64,000 nt of DNA from Streptomyces sp. NBC_01485 (lineage in GTDB: Bacteria > Actinomycetota > Actinomycetes > Streptomycetales > Streptomycetaceae), in assembly GCF_036227125.1 (NCBI RefSeq), contig NZ_CP109435.1, positions 7,936,001-8,000,000 on the forward strand. Direction: 5' to 3'. Shown here one piece after another: positions 40,719-49,368 of the stretch; position 1 is the first letter of the stretch; every line of letters starts with the position of its first letter. Under the pieces are notes generated by a model that made no database searches, had not been told where the DNA came from, and was given only the letters and a program-made list of their open reading frames with translations. The translations under genes and the position numbers were made by a program.

Positions 40719-42242
40719 ATGCACTTGCTCAGCCCTCCCCGTCGGCCCTCTCGCCCCCGGCTTCTTGCCGCCGTCCTCCTCACCCCGCTCCTCGCCGGCT
40801 GTTTCGCCTCGTCCTCCGGTGATGGTGGTGAGGGGTCCGGTGGTGAGGACGGGTCCCGGCTGCGTGTCGCTCTCGCCTTCCCGCCCGCCGAGAACCTCTC
40901 CCCGTACGGCGCCGACGCGACCATCCTCAGTCGGCTCGGCGTCACCGAGGGGCTGACCGCACTCGACGCCAACGGTGCCGCCGCCCCCGCGCTCGCCGCG
41001 TCCTGGCGTCGCGAGGACGACCGGACCTGGCTGTTCACCCTGCGCGAGGCCGTTTTCCAGGACGGTACGGAGGTCACGCCCGCCGCCGTCGCCGCCTCCC
41101 TCACCCGCGCCACCCAGGCCAAGCCCGCCCCGGCCGCGCTCTCCGGTGTCACCCTCACCGCGAAGGCGGAGGGCGGCACCGGCGTACGGGTCACCACCGC
41201 CGCCCCCGACCCTGTCCTGCCGCTGCGGCTGTCCAGCCCCAGCCTCGCCGTCCTCGCCCCGAAGGCGTACGACGGCGCGAAGGGCGCCGTCGACCCGGTC
41301 GGCACCGCCACCGGCCCCTTCGAGGTCACCAAGGTGACCGGCGCCACCGCCGCCGATCTCGACCGCTTCGACGACTACTGGGGCGGCCGGGCCCAGGCCC
41401 CCGGCATCGACGTGCGGTTCATCGCCGACGGCACCGCCCGCGCCAACGCCCTGCGCACCGGCCAGGTCGACCTCGCCGAGGCGATACCCGTCGCCCAGGC
41501 CGCGACCCTGGACGCGGCCACCCGCCGCGAGACCGCCACGACCCGCACCACCAGCCTGCTCCTCAACGCGAAGTCCGGTGTCTTCAAGGACCCGGCGCTG
41601 CGCGCCGCCGCCCGCGCGGCCGTCGACACCTCCGCCCTCGCCAAGGGCGTCTACGAGGGTCACGCCGATGCCGGCGCCGGCATCTACGGCCCCGCCGTCA
41701 CCTGGGCCGAGGGCAAGCGCGTCCAGCCCACCGGACGGGCGAAGGCCGGCACCCCCGGCGGCGCCTCTGTCACCCTCGCCACCTACGACAACCGGCCCGA
41801 ACTCCCCGAAGTCGCACAGGTGTTGAAGCAGCAGTTGGAGAAGGCCGGGTTCAAGGTGAAGCTGGAGGTGCGTGAATACTCACGGTTGGAGAGCGACGCG
41901 CTCGCCGGGAAGTTCGACGCCTTCGTCGGCGCCCGCAACAGCCTTCTCGACACCGGTGATCCCGTCGGCGTCCTCGCCAGCGACTACACCTGCGACGGCG
42001 GCTACAACCTCGCCCTGCTGTGCGACAAGGCGGTCGACCGGGCCGTCGCCAAGGCGCAGTCGACCGCCGACACCGACAAGCGGCAGGACGCCGCCCTGGC
42101 CGCCGAGGCCCTGATCCTCGGCACCGACGCCGTCGTCCCGCTGGTCCACCAGCGTGTCATCACCGGCGTCGGCGCCAAGGTCAGCGGGGTGCTCCTCGAC
42201 CCGTACGAGCGCACCCTCGTCGGTACCGGGACCCGGCGCTGA
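40719..42242 (+). CDS. ABC-type solute-binding lipoprotein (nickel/peptide family 5)
   Basis: 507 residues. Signal peptide with lipobox LLAGC near residue 27, then a SBP_bac_5 fold: LSPYGADATILSRLGVTEGLTALD, WTFTLREAVFQDGTEVTPAAVAAS-like block, TGPFEVTKV, FDDYWGG and TSLLLNAKSGVF. This family binds peptides, or nickel complexes in NikA. It is followed by a fused permease, as in Nik-type importers. With the Nur-like site and the His-rich neighbour, a metal (Ni or metallophore) is a reasonable guess, but the ligand cannot be read from the sequence. Confidence 0.87.
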   Translation: MHLLSPPRRPSRPRLLAAVLLTPLLAGCFASSSGDGGEGSGGEDGSRLRVALAFPPAENLSPYGADATILSRLGVTEGLTALDANGAAAPALAASWRREDDRTWLFTLREAVFQDGTEVTPAAVAASLTRATQAKPAPAALSGVTLTAKAEGGTGVRVTTAAPDPVLPLRLSSPSLAVLAPKAYDGAKGAVDPVGTATGPFEVTKVTGATAADLDRFDDYWGGRAQAPGIDVRFIADGTARANALRTGQVDLAEAIPVAQAATLDAATRRETATTRTTSLLLNAKSGVFKDPALRAAARAAVDTSALAKGVYEGHADAGAGIYGPAVTWAEGKRVQPTGRAKAGTPGGASVTLATYDNRPELPEVAQVLKQQLEKAGFKVKLEVREYSRLESDALAGKFDAFVGARNSLLDTGDPVGVLASDYTCDGGYNLALLCDKAVDRAVAKAQSTADTDKRQDAALAAEALILGTDAVVPLVHQRVITGVGAKVSGVLLDPYERTLVGTGTRR

Positions 42243-42246
42243 CGGC

Positions 42247-44097
42247 ATGAGGAGCAGGGTGGGCGCGCTGCTGTGGCGTGCCGGACTGGCCGCGCTGCTG
42301 GTGTGCGGGATCGGGCTGCTGCCCTGGCTCTCGCGCACCGACCCGGCGCTCACCGTGCTGAAGGCGCGGTCCGCCGACCGTGACGCCACCCCCGAGGTGC
42401 TCGCCGACATCCGGGCCCAACTCGGCCTGGACGACGGTCCGTTGCACCTTCTCGGGCAGTGGCTCGCGGGGTTGCCGCGCGGGGACGCCGGGCGGTCGTG
42501 GATCTCGGGCACCGAGGTCATGCCCGACGTCCTGCAAGCCCTGGGCGTGTCGCTGCTGTTGGTGGTGGTGGCGCTGGCGGTCGCCGTCGTCACCGCCGCC
42601 GGTGTGTGCGCCCGCACCCTGTACCTCGGCGCGCGGCGAAGCCTCGACGGGCGGCCCGCCGGCGGCTCCGGCTCCGCCGTGCTCGCCGCGCTGCCGGAGT
42701 TCCTCACCGCCTCCGTCCTCGCCACGGTGGTCGGCGTGCAGTGGGGGTGGCTGCCCGCCCTCGGCTGGTACGGCCCGCAGTGGACCGTGCTGCCCGCCCT
42801 CGCTCTCGGCCTGCCCGCCGGGGCGGTGCTGGGCCGCCTGCTCGACGACCAACTGCCCGCAGCCTTCGCCGAACCCTGGGCGCTGGCCGCCGCCGCGCGC
42901 GGTCTGCCCGGCCGGAGCATCGCCCGCAAGGCGCTGCGCCGGTGCGTGCCCGGACTGCTGCCCAACCTCGGGCTGTTCGTCGTGGGCCTGACCGGCGGAT
43001 CCGTCGCCGTCGAGCAGATCTTCGACATACCCGGGCTCGGCCGCACCACCCTCCAGGCGGCGATCGCCCAGGATCTGCCCGTGCTCCAGGCAGGCACCCT
43101 CGTCCTCGTCGCCCTCGCGGCCGTCACCACCGGCGCCGCCCGCCTCGCCGCCCGGCTGCTCATCGGCCCCGCCCTGCGCGACGGCGCCCTGCATACACTC
43201 CACAGGCCACCGCCGCCGGTCCGCAGGATCCCGCCTATTGCATACAGCCTTCTGTTGTTCGTCGTCATCGCCCTCGGCCTGCCCCGCGACCCGCTCGCCC
43301 TCGACACCCGAGCCCGTCTCCAACCCCCCTCCGCCGCCCACCCGTTCGGCACGGACGCGCTCGGCCGCGACGTCCTCGCCCGGGTGGCGCACGGCGCCCT
43401 CGACACCCTGCTTCTCGCCGTCGCCATCAGCGCGATCGCCCTCATCGCCGGGATCCTGCTCGGGCTGCTGCCGCGGCTGTCCGGGCCGCTCGTCGACACC
43501 GTCAACGCCGTACCGCCCGTACTCGCCGCGCTCCTCGTCAGCGCGGTCTGGGGCAGCGGGCCCACGACGCCCGTCCTGGCCGTGGCCGTCGTCGCCTGGG
43601 CGCCGCTCGCCGCGCACACCTCCGCGCTGCTGCGGGAGGAGCGGGCCACCGTCCACCTGACCGCCACCCGGGCCCTCGGCGCCGGCCCCTGGTACCTGCT
43701 GAGGAGTGAACTCCTGCCCGCCGCCCTGCCGCCCGTCGCCCGCCACGCCCTCCTGCGCCTGCCCGGCATCGCCCTCGCCCTGGCCTCCCTCGGCTTCCTC
43801 GGCCTCGGCGCCCAGCCGCCGTCCCCCGAGTGGGGACTGCTCCTCGCCGAGAACCAGCCCTACGCCGAACGCGCCCCCTGGGCCGTCCTCGCCCCCGCCA
43901 CCGTCCTCGCCGTCCTCGGCGCCCTCGCCGTCACCGCGGCCGGAGCACTGCGACGGCCACGACGACGTCGTACGGCTGACCCCGCAGACCCCACAGATCC
44001 GACAGGACTCGCCGACTCGACAGGATCCATGGATCCCGCAGGCCGGCGCACTGGCGAACCACCCGCTCCCGAAGCGGAGTTGGCGGGTATCCGGTGA
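42247..44097 (+). CDS. Fused ABC permease (NikB/DppB + NikC/DppC type)
   Basis: 616 residues that combine two permeases usually made separately. The first half has the DppB pattern with an EAA-like loop (AAAARGLPGRSIARKALRR) and FDIPGLGRTTLQAAIAQD. The second half starts near residue 330 and shows HPFGTDALGRDVLARVAHG, the DppC hallmark, with a second EAA loop (TATRALGAGPWYLLRSELLP). About 11-12 membrane segments. The C-terminal 40 residues are a repetitive Asp/Pro/Thr tail. No ATP-binding subunit follows; an MFS gene overlaps directly by GTGA. The ATPase is either elsewhere or lost. Confidence 0.87.
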   Translation: MRSRVGALLWRAGLAALLVCGIGLLPWLSRTDPALTVLKARSADRDATPEVLADIRAQLGLDDGPLHLLGQWLAGLPRGDAGRSWISGTEVMPDVLQALGVSLLLVVVALAVAVVTAAGVCARTLYLGARRSLDGRPAGGSGSAVLAALPEFLTASVLATVVGVQWGWLPALGWYGPQWTVLPALALGLPAGAVLGRLLDDQLPAAFAEPWALAAAARGLPGRSIARKALRRCVPGLLPNLGLFVVGLTGGSVAVEQIFDIPGLGRTTLQAAIAQDLPVLQAGTLVLVALAAVTTGAARLAARLLIGPALRDGALHTLHRPPPPVRRIPPIAYSLLLFVVIALGLPRDPLALDTRARLQPPSAAHPFGTDALGRDVLARVAHGALDTLLLAVAISAIALIAGILLGLLPRLSGPLVDTVNAVPPVLAALLVSAVWGSGPTTPVLAVAVVAWAPLAAHTSALLREERATVHLTATRALGAGPWYLLRSELLPAALPPVARHALLRLPGIALALASLGFLGLGAQPPSPEWGLLLAENQPYAERAPWAVLAPATVLAVLGALAVTAAGALRRPRRRRTADPADPTDPTGLADSTGSMDPAGRRTGEPPAPEAELAGIR

Positions 44098-45383
44098 CTC
44101 ACTCGGTGCCAGCGCCCTCGCCGCCGCCCGCGTCCGTACCCTCGCCCTCGCCTGGGTCCGCGCCCGTGAAGGCACAACTCTCGCCGTTGCTACGGCTCCT
44201 GATTTTCACTCAACTAGCCTTCAACATCGGCTTCTTCGCAGTCCTGCCCTTCCTCGCCGAGCATCTGGGCGGCGCGGTCGGGATGGCGGGCTGGATGGTC
44301 GGGTTCGTGCTGGGGTTGCGGACCTTCAGCCAGCAGGGGCTGTTCGTGGTGGGCGGGGCGCTGGCCGACCGGTACGGCGTGCGGCCCGTCGTCCTCGCCG
44401 GGTGTGCGCTGCGCATCGCCGGGTTCGGCTGGCTCGGGTACGCCGAGCAGCCCTGGACGGTCGTCGGGGCGGTCCTGCTGATCGGGTTCGCCGCCGCGCT
44501 GTTCTCGCCCGCCGTCGAGTCCGAGGTGGCCCGGCAGGCCGTCGTGCACGAGGAGTCGGGCGGCGGATCGCGGACCCGGGTGCTGGCGCTCTTCACGGTC
44601 GCCGGGCAGGCCGGGGCGTTCGTCGGGCCGCTGCTCGGCGCGCTGCTCCTGGAGCTCGACTTCCGTGCGGTGTGCCTGGCCGGAGCCGGGGTCTTCGTCC
44701 TCGTCCTCGCCGCGCACGCGTGGCTGCTGCCGCAGCACATCCCCGGCCGCACGCGCGTCGAGGTGCGCGGCGGTATCGGCCCGCTGCTGCGCAACCGCCG
44801 TTTCCTCGCCCTGTGTTGCGCGTACGGCGCCTACCTCCTCGCCTACAACCAGCTCTATCTCGCCCTGCCCGCCGAGGTGGAGCGGGCGGCCGGTTCGCAG
44901 GCGCCGCTGGCCTGGCTGTTCGCGCTGTCGTCGCTGCTGGTCGTGACCGCCCAACTCCCGGTCACCCGGTGGGTGGGGGAGCGGCTGAGCCTGCGCCGCT
45001 CCATGACGGGCGGGCTCGCGCTGATCGCCGCCGGGTTCGCCGTCGTGGCCGTCGCCCTGCCCGCCGGGTGGACCGGGACGGCCGGGCTGCTGCCGGCGGC
45101 CGGTTTCGTCGTGCTGCTCACCCTCGGCCAGATGCTCGTCGCGCCCGCCGCCCGCGCCTGGGTGCCCGACCTCGCCGAGGACGGCCGGCTCGGTCTGTAC
45201 ACGGGGGCGCTGTCCTCGGTCTCCGGGCTGATCGTGCTGATCGGCAGCGCGGCCACCGGCACCCTCCTCGACACCGGACTGCCGTCGGCCGTGCCCTGGC
45301 TCCTCCTGGCCGCCGTACCGGCCGCCGCCGTCCTGCTGCTCCCTCGCGGAGCGCCCGGCGGGTCGGTCCCCGACGGAGAGTGA
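44094..45383 (+). CDS. MFS transporter (efflux type)
   Basis: 429 residues, about 12 membrane segments. LIFTQLAFNIGFFAVLPFLAEHL at the start of TM1 and GGALADRYGVRPVVLAG as the loop 2-3 motif are typical of the MFS drug/metabolite exporters. GTG 44094 overlaps the permease stop; the first 20 residues are a Pro/Ser-rich extension, and a later GTG start is possible. Position in the operon suggests export of a metallophore or of the substrate handled by the ABC components. Confidence 0.87.
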   Translation: MTHSVPAPSPPPASVPSPSPGSAPVKAQLSPLLRLLIFTQLAFNIGFFAVLPFLAEHLGGAVGMAGWMVGFVLGLRTFSQQGLFVVGGALADRYGVRPVVLAGCALRIAGFGWLGYAEQPWTVVGAVLLIGFAAALFSPAVESEVARQAVVHEESGGGSRTRVLALFTVAGQAGAFVGPLLGALLLELDFRAVCLAGAGVFVLVLAAHAWLLPQHIPGRTRVEVRGGIGPLLRNRRFLALCCAYGAYLLAYNQLYLALPAEVERAAGSQAPLAWLFALSSLLVVTAQLPVTRWVGERLSLRRSMTGGLALIAAGFAVVAVALPAGWTGTAGLLPAAGFVVLLTLGQMLVAPAARAWVPDLAEDGRLGLYTGALSSVSGLIVLIGSAATGTLLDTGLPSAVPWLLLAAVPAAAVLLLPRGAPGGSVPDGE

Positions 45384-45434
45384 ACGTGGGAGCGGCGGCC
45401 GACGTATCAGTCGGACATGGGAGGATCCCTCACC

Positions 45435-46070
45435 ATGAGTGCGTCCCCGGCGGTCCGGAGCCTGCGTGCCGCGGTTTTCGCCGCGCTGTGCGTGCTGCTG
45501 GCCGCCGCCGGGCACGGACTCGCCACGGGTGACCCGCCGCCGCTCTGGGCGGACGGCGCCGGATTCCTGGCCGTCTTCGCCGCCGGCTGGCTGCTCGGCG
45601 CCCGGGAGCGCTCGCTGCCCGGCATCGGCGCGGCCATGCTCACCACCCAGGCGGTCCTGCACATCGCCTTCGACGCGGCCCGCTCCCGTACGACGGCGCA
45701 GACCATGCCGGCGATGCCCATGACGTCCATGACGTCCATGACGTCCATGACGTCCATGCACGCTGTGCACCTGCACGCCCACACGCCCACGGCCATGACC
45801 CCGCACGCCACGGCCGCCCATGTCCTGGCCGCGCTCGCCGCCTCCTGGTGGCTGCGGCGAGGGGAGGCCGCCCTGTGGTCGCTGCTGCGCTGGGCGGTCG
45901 CGTTCCTGCCGGGCCTCGCCGCCTGGTGGCGGGACACCCCCGTCCCGCCACCCGTGCCGTCACTCCTGCCCGCCGCCCAGGCCCCGGCTCCGGTCGCGCC
46001 CCGGCAGTCGCTGCTCCGGCACGCCGTGAGCCGCCGCGGACCGCCCACCCCGATCCCGTACGCGATCTGA
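45435..46070 (+). CDS. Met/His-rich membrane protein
   Basis: 211 residues. Membrane segments lie at about residues 12-30, 40-56, 62-80 and 130-150, with the loop between TM3 and TM4 (about 90-125) very rich in Met and His: four MTSM repeats from a 9-bp tandem repeat (45720-45755), then HAVHLHAH. Such loops bind copper in other proteins, and the next gene is a YcnI copper-binding protein. ATG 45435 is preferred because gggagg lies 8 bp upstream, inside the region that an earlier ATG (45417) would translate. No family name known to me. Confidence 0.75.
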   Translation: MSASPAVRSLRAAVFAALCVLLAAAGHGLATGDPPPLWADGAGFLAVFAAGWLLGARERSLPGIGAAMLTTQAVLHIAFDAARSRTTAQTMPAMPMTSMTSMTSMTSMHAVHLHAHTPTAMTPHATAAHVLAALAASWWLRRGEAALWSLLRWAVAFLPGLAAWWRDTPVPPPVPSLLPAAQAPAPVAPRQSLLRHAVSRRGPPTPIPYAI

Positions 46071-46138
46071 ACCCGGGCCAGACCCACACACCCACGTCTG
46101 GCGCACCCACACTCTTCCGGTACGGAGATCACCCACCC

Positions 46139-46888
46139 ATGTCCACGACACGCCTCACCCTGCGCCGCGCCGGTCTCGGCGCCGTGCTGGCCGCCACCGC
46201 GGTCCTCACCGCCGCCGGCGTCGCCTCCGCGCACGTCACCGTCCACCCCGAGACCTATGCCAAGGGCGCCACCGACGGCGTCCTCAGCTTCCGGGTCCCC
46301 AACGAGGAGGACACCGCGAGCACCACCAAGGTCCAGGTCTTCCTGCCCACCGACCACCCCGTGCTCGGCGTGCTGGTCCACCCGCAGGACGGCTGGACCG
46401 CGAAGGTGACCACCACCAAGCTCAAGACCCCGGTCAAGACCGACGACGGCACCATCACCGAGGCCGCCTCCGAAATCACCTGGACCGGCGGGAAGATCGG
46501 CGCCGGCCAGTACGAGGACTTCGACGTCGCCTTCGGCCAGCTTCCCGACGACACCGGCCAGTTGGCCTTCAAGACCCTCCAGACCTACTCCGACGGCAAG
46601 ACCGTCCGCTGGATCGAGGAGGCCGCGGCGGGAGCGGACGAGCCGGAGAACCCGGCACCGGTGCTGAAGCTGACAGCGGCGGCGGACACGGAGGACACGG
46701 CCGGCACCAAGAACGCCGGGAGCGCCGGGAACACCGAGACCACCAAGCCCCAACCCGCCGTCTCCGCCGCCGCCTCCGCCAGTGACTCCACCGCCCGTGG
46801 ACTGGGCATCGCCGGGCTCGTCGTCGGCGTCCTGGGCCTCGCGGCAGCCGCCTTCGCAGTCGCACGGACGCGGCCGACACGCTCGTAG
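46139..46888 (+). CDS. YcnI-family copper-binding protein, membrane-anchored
   Basis: 249 residues. Signal peptide cleaved at VASA-HVTVHP, leaving an N-terminal His; in YcnI (DUF1775) this His and a Trp form the copper site. The DUF1775 domain follows (LSFRVPNEEDTASTTKV, GWTAKV, WTGGKIGAGQYEDFDV). A long Ala/Thr linker leads to a C-terminal membrane helix and RTR tail. It is probably exported, anchored, and binds Cu(II) at the surface. The usual partners (PCuAC chaperone, CopD) are absent; only the Met/His-rich membrane protein lies upstream, 68 bp away. Confidence 0.92.
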   Translation: MSTTRLTLRRAGLGAVLAATAVLTAAGVASAHVTVHPETYAKGATDGVLSFRVPNEEDTASTTKVQVFLPTDHPVLGVLVHPQDGWTAKVTTTKLKTPVKTDDGTITEAASEITWTGGKIGAGQYEDFDVAFGQLPDDTGQLAFKTLQTYSDGKTVRWIEEAAAGADEPENPAPVLKLTAAADTEDTAGTKNAGSAGNTETTKPQPAVSAAASASDSTARGLGIAGLVVGVLGLAAAAFAVARTRPTRS

Positions 46889-46913
46889 CCCCCTGCCGTG
46901 GCACCACGCATGC

Positions 46914-46961
46914 GTAAGGCCCGGATCGAGTACGAGTACACGTACTCGATCCGGGCCTTAC
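46914..46961. terminator. 21-bp perfect-stem bidirectional terminator
   Basis: 46914-46934 pairs perfectly with 46941-46961 around a 6-nt loop, between two converging genes. One of the longest perfect stems in the window. Confidence 0.9.
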
Positions 46962-46996
46962 ACACGAGACGCGCGAGACGCGCGAGCGGGTTGCCG

Positions 46997-47752
46997 CTAC
47001 ACGAGCTCCAGCACCTTCTCCGCCGGAGCCTCCGCCTCGGTGCGCGAGGTGCGCCACAGCCACAGCACGTCGCGGCCGAAGGACCACACCAGCGAGCCCA
47101 GTGCCAGCAGCACGACGGCGAAGTTGGCCGCGTACGGCAGCAGGTTCGCGCCCGCCAGGAGCAGGAGGACGCCCTGGAGCGCGGCGACCGTCTTGCGGGC
47201 GGTGCTGGGCGGGAGCGGGGCGTTGAGCCAGGGGGCGACCCGGGCCGCGGCGACGAAGACGTAGCGCATGCCGCCGATGAGGAGGACCCACGGGCCCAGC
47301 GCCATCGAGACGTACACGCTGAGCACCAGGATCAGGAACGCGTCGACCTCCATGTCGAAGCGCGCGCCCAGGGCCGTCGAGGTGTTCGTGCGCCGGGCGA
47401 CCTTGCCGTCGACGCCGTCGAGGATCAGGGCCACGGCCGTCAGGCCGACCAGGAGGGTGACCGGCGGCGCGCTCTCGAAGGAGTCCGCGACCAGGGCGGT
47501 CACCCCGCCGACCAGCGTCGCCCGGCCGAGCGTGACCCGGTTGGCCGGGCCGAACGTGCGCAGGCTGGAGCGGTGCAGCGCCCGGGAGAGCACGGCCCAG
47601 GTGGCGATGGCGAAGACGAGACCGGTGACCCAGCCCGCCGGTCCCATGCCGATCGCCGTGCCGAGCAGGGCCAGCAACAGGATCTGAACGCCCGCTCCCA
47701 CAGCGGTCTCCTGCTGGACCGGCCTTGCGCCGTAAGTGTTGTTCAGGGCCAC
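46997..47752 (-). CDS. CDP-alcohol phosphatidyltransferase
   Basis: 251 residues, integral membrane. The signature D-G-x2-A-R-x8-G-x3-D-x3-D is complete (starting DGKVARR, ending FDMEVD). Such enzymes transfer a phosphatidyl group from CDP-diacylglycerol (or a CDP-alcohol) to an alcohol. The product is not predictable; the divergent position beside the dehydrogenase/PTPS-like genes makes a lipid-linked product of that cluster conceivable. Start GTG 47752 has ggagg 8 bp upstream; a longer open frame beyond it runs antisense to the dehydrogenase gene and is spurious. Confidence 0.87.
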   Translation of the reverse strand: MALNNTYGARPVQQETAVGAGVQILLLALLGTAIGMGPAGWVTGLVFAIATWAVLSRALHRSSLRTFGPANRVTLGRATLVGGVTALVADSFESAPPVTLLVGLTAVALILDGVDGKVARRTNTSTALGARFDMEVDAFLILVLSVYVSMALGPWVLLIGGMRYVFVAAARVAPWLNAPLPPSTARKTVAALQGVLLLLAGANLLPYAANFAVVLLALGSLVWSFGRDVLWLWRTSRTEAEAPAEKVLELV

Positions 47753-47860
47753 CGCACGTTCCTCCGGCCAGATGACAGAGATGATCAGTGCCGCGTACTG
47801 TGCGCGGACTGTGCACACCTCGGTACGTGAACAGGTTCCCGATCGTTCAGGAGGATGTGG

Positions 47861-48853
47861 ATGTCGATCACCGCACGTGCGTTCTGGGTCACCTCTCCGG
47901 GTGAAGGAGAGATCCGCGATGTGGTCCTTCCGGCCCTGGCCGAGGGCGAGGTCCTGGTGCGTTCGCTGTGGTCCGGCGTCAGTCGCGGCACGGAGACCCT
48001 CGTCTTCCGCGGCGGAGTGCCCGACAGCCAGCACGCGGTCATGCGGGCGCCGTACCAGGAGGGCGACTTCCCGGCGCCCGTGAAGTACGGCTACCTCAAC
48101 GTCGGGCTGGTGGAGGAGGGGCCGGCGGCACTGGTCGGGCGTACGGTCTTCTGCCTCTACCCGCACCAGACGCGCTACGTCGTCCCGGCGTCGGCGGTGA
48201 CGGTCGTACCGGACTCGGTGCCGGCCGAACGCGCCGTGCTCGCCGGCACCGTCGAGACGGCCGTCAACGCGCTGTGGGACGCGGCGCCGCTGGTCGGTGA
48301 CCGGATCGCGGTGGTCGGCGGCGGCATGGTCGGCTGTTCGGTGGCCGCGCTGCTGGCCCGCTTCCCCGGCGTCCGCGTCCAGTTGGTGGACGCCGATCCG
48401 GCGCGGGCGAAGGTCGCCGAGGCCCTGGGCGTCGACTTCGCCGCCCCCGAGGACGCCCGCGGCGGCCTCGACCTCGTCGTGCACGCCAGCGCGACCGAAC
48501 AGGGCCTCGCCCGGTCCCTGGAGCTGCTGTCGGCCGAGGGCACGGTCCTCGAACTGAGCTGGTACGGCGACCGGAAGGTCTCCCTGGCGCTCGGCGAGGA
48601 CTTCCACTCGCGGCGGCTGGTCATCCGCAGCAGCCAGGTCGGCACCGTCTCCCCGGCCCGCCGCGCCAGTCGTACGTACGCCGACCGGCTCGCCCTCGCC
48701 CTGGAGCTGCTGGCCGACCCGGCGCTCGACGCGCTGGTCACGGGGGACAGCGCTTTCGAGGAGCTGCCCGAGGTGATGCCCAAGCTCGCGTCGGGCGAGA
48801 TCCCGGCGCTGTGTCACCGCGTCAGGTATGAACATCTGAACAAGAGCGCCTGA
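47861..48853 (+). CDS. MDR-family dehydrogenase without the catalytic-zinc Cys
   Basis: 330 residues. A GroES-like N-terminal half is followed by a Rossmann fold (VVGGGMVGCSVAALLARFPG). Where zinc alcohol dehydrogenases have C-G-x-C-H, this protein has SGVSRGTE, as in BchC-type dehydrogenases, so the catalytic zinc is probably absent or bound differently. It probably reduces or oxidises an intermediate with NAD(P)H. ATG 47861 is chosen because aggagg (47849-47854) directly abuts another ATG at 47855. First gene of a coupled set that includes the PTPS-like protein, glycosyltransferase, methyltransferase and flippase-like protein. Confidence 0.83.
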   Translation: MSITARAFWVTSPGEGEIRDVVLPALAEGEVLVRSLWSGVSRGTETLVFRGGVPDSQHAVMRAPYQEGDFPAPVKYGYLNVGLVEEGPAALVGRTVFCLYPHQTRYVVPASAVTVVPDSVPAERAVLAGTVETAVNALWDAAPLVGDRIAVVGGGMVGCSVAALLARFPGVRVQLVDADPARAKVAEALGVDFAAPEDARGGLDLVVHASATEQGLARSLELLSAEGTVLELSWYGDRKVSLALGEDFHSRRLVIRSSQVGTVSPARRASRTYADRLALALELLADPALDALVTGDSAFEELPEVMPKLASGEIPALCHRVRYEHLNKSA

Positions 48854-48913
48854 CCTGAGAAAAGAGTGAGATGGGTCTGAACAGGGGGAAGCCAAGAGCC
48901 GTACTAGGAGGTA

Positions 48914-48939
48914 TCCCCCGGCGGCCAACGGCCGGGGGA
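48914..48939 (+). promoter_or_regulatory. Leader hairpin between the dehydrogenase and PTPS-like genes
   Basis: 48914-48922 pairs perfectly with 48931-48939, 31 bp before the TTG start. An isolated aggagg stands just before it (48906-48911). It may be an attenuator, a processing site or a translational control element. No known riboswitch is recognised. Confidence 0.4.
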
Positions 48940-48969
48940 CCAGAGGCGCCGCACCTGGAGGGTCGTCCG

Positions 48970-49368
48970 TTGTTCAGTGTCACCGTCCGCGATCACATCA
49001 TGATCGCCCACAGCTTCCGCGGCGAGGTCTTCGGACCCGCGCAGCGCCTGCACGGAGCAACGTTCCTCGTGGACGCCACCTTCCGCCGTGAGCAGCTGGA
49101 CGACGACAACATCGTCGTCGACATCGGGCTGGCCACGCAGGAGCTCGGCGCCGTGGTCAGCGAGCTGAACTACCGCAACCTCGACAACGAGCCCGACTTC
49201 GCCGGGGTCAACACGTCGACGGAATTCCTGGCCAAGGTCATCGCCGACCGGCTCGCGGAGCGGATCGGCAAGGGCGCGCTCGGCGAGGGCGCCCGGGGCA
49301 TCGCCGCCCTCGCCGTCACGCTGCACGAGTCGCATGTCGCCTGGGCGAGTTACGAGCGTGCGCTGTGA
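48970..49368 (+). CDS. 6-pyruvoyltetrahydropterin synthase/QueD homologue with missing catalytic residues
   Basis: 132 residues, PTPS fold. Start: TTG 48970 with ggagg 8 bp upstream; a longer in-frame ATG at 48871 lacks a good site and conservation. Aligned to E. coli QueD, His16 is kept (H14 here) and His31 is kept (H28), but zinc ligand His33 is Ala30, catalytic Cys27 is Ala24, and the Asp70-His71 pair is Asn67-Tyr68. Glu110 corresponds to Glu120. So zinc binding and the usual catalysis are unlikely in the canonical form, although VRDHIMIAHSF and VVDIGLATQELG are well preserved. It may bind a pterin or pyrimidine without the standard chemistry. GTGA overlap with the glycosyltransferase. Confidence 0.82.
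   Translation: MFSVTVRDHIMIAHSFRGEVFGPAQRLHGATFLVDATFRREQLDDDNIVVDIGLATQELGAVVSELNYRNLDNEPDFAGVNTSTEFLAKVIADRLAERIGKGALGEGARGIAALAVTLHESHVAWASYERAL

Noticed and set aside
47753..48928. Long reverse-strand extension of the phosphatidyltransferase frame
   Set aside because: It runs antisense to the dehydrogenase gene; conservation and a good ribosome-binding site start at GTG 47752.
48871..48969. N-terminal extension of the PTPS-like protein from ATG 48871
   Set aside because: In frame, but the segment contains the hairpin, lacks PTPS similarity and has a poor ribosome-binding site.
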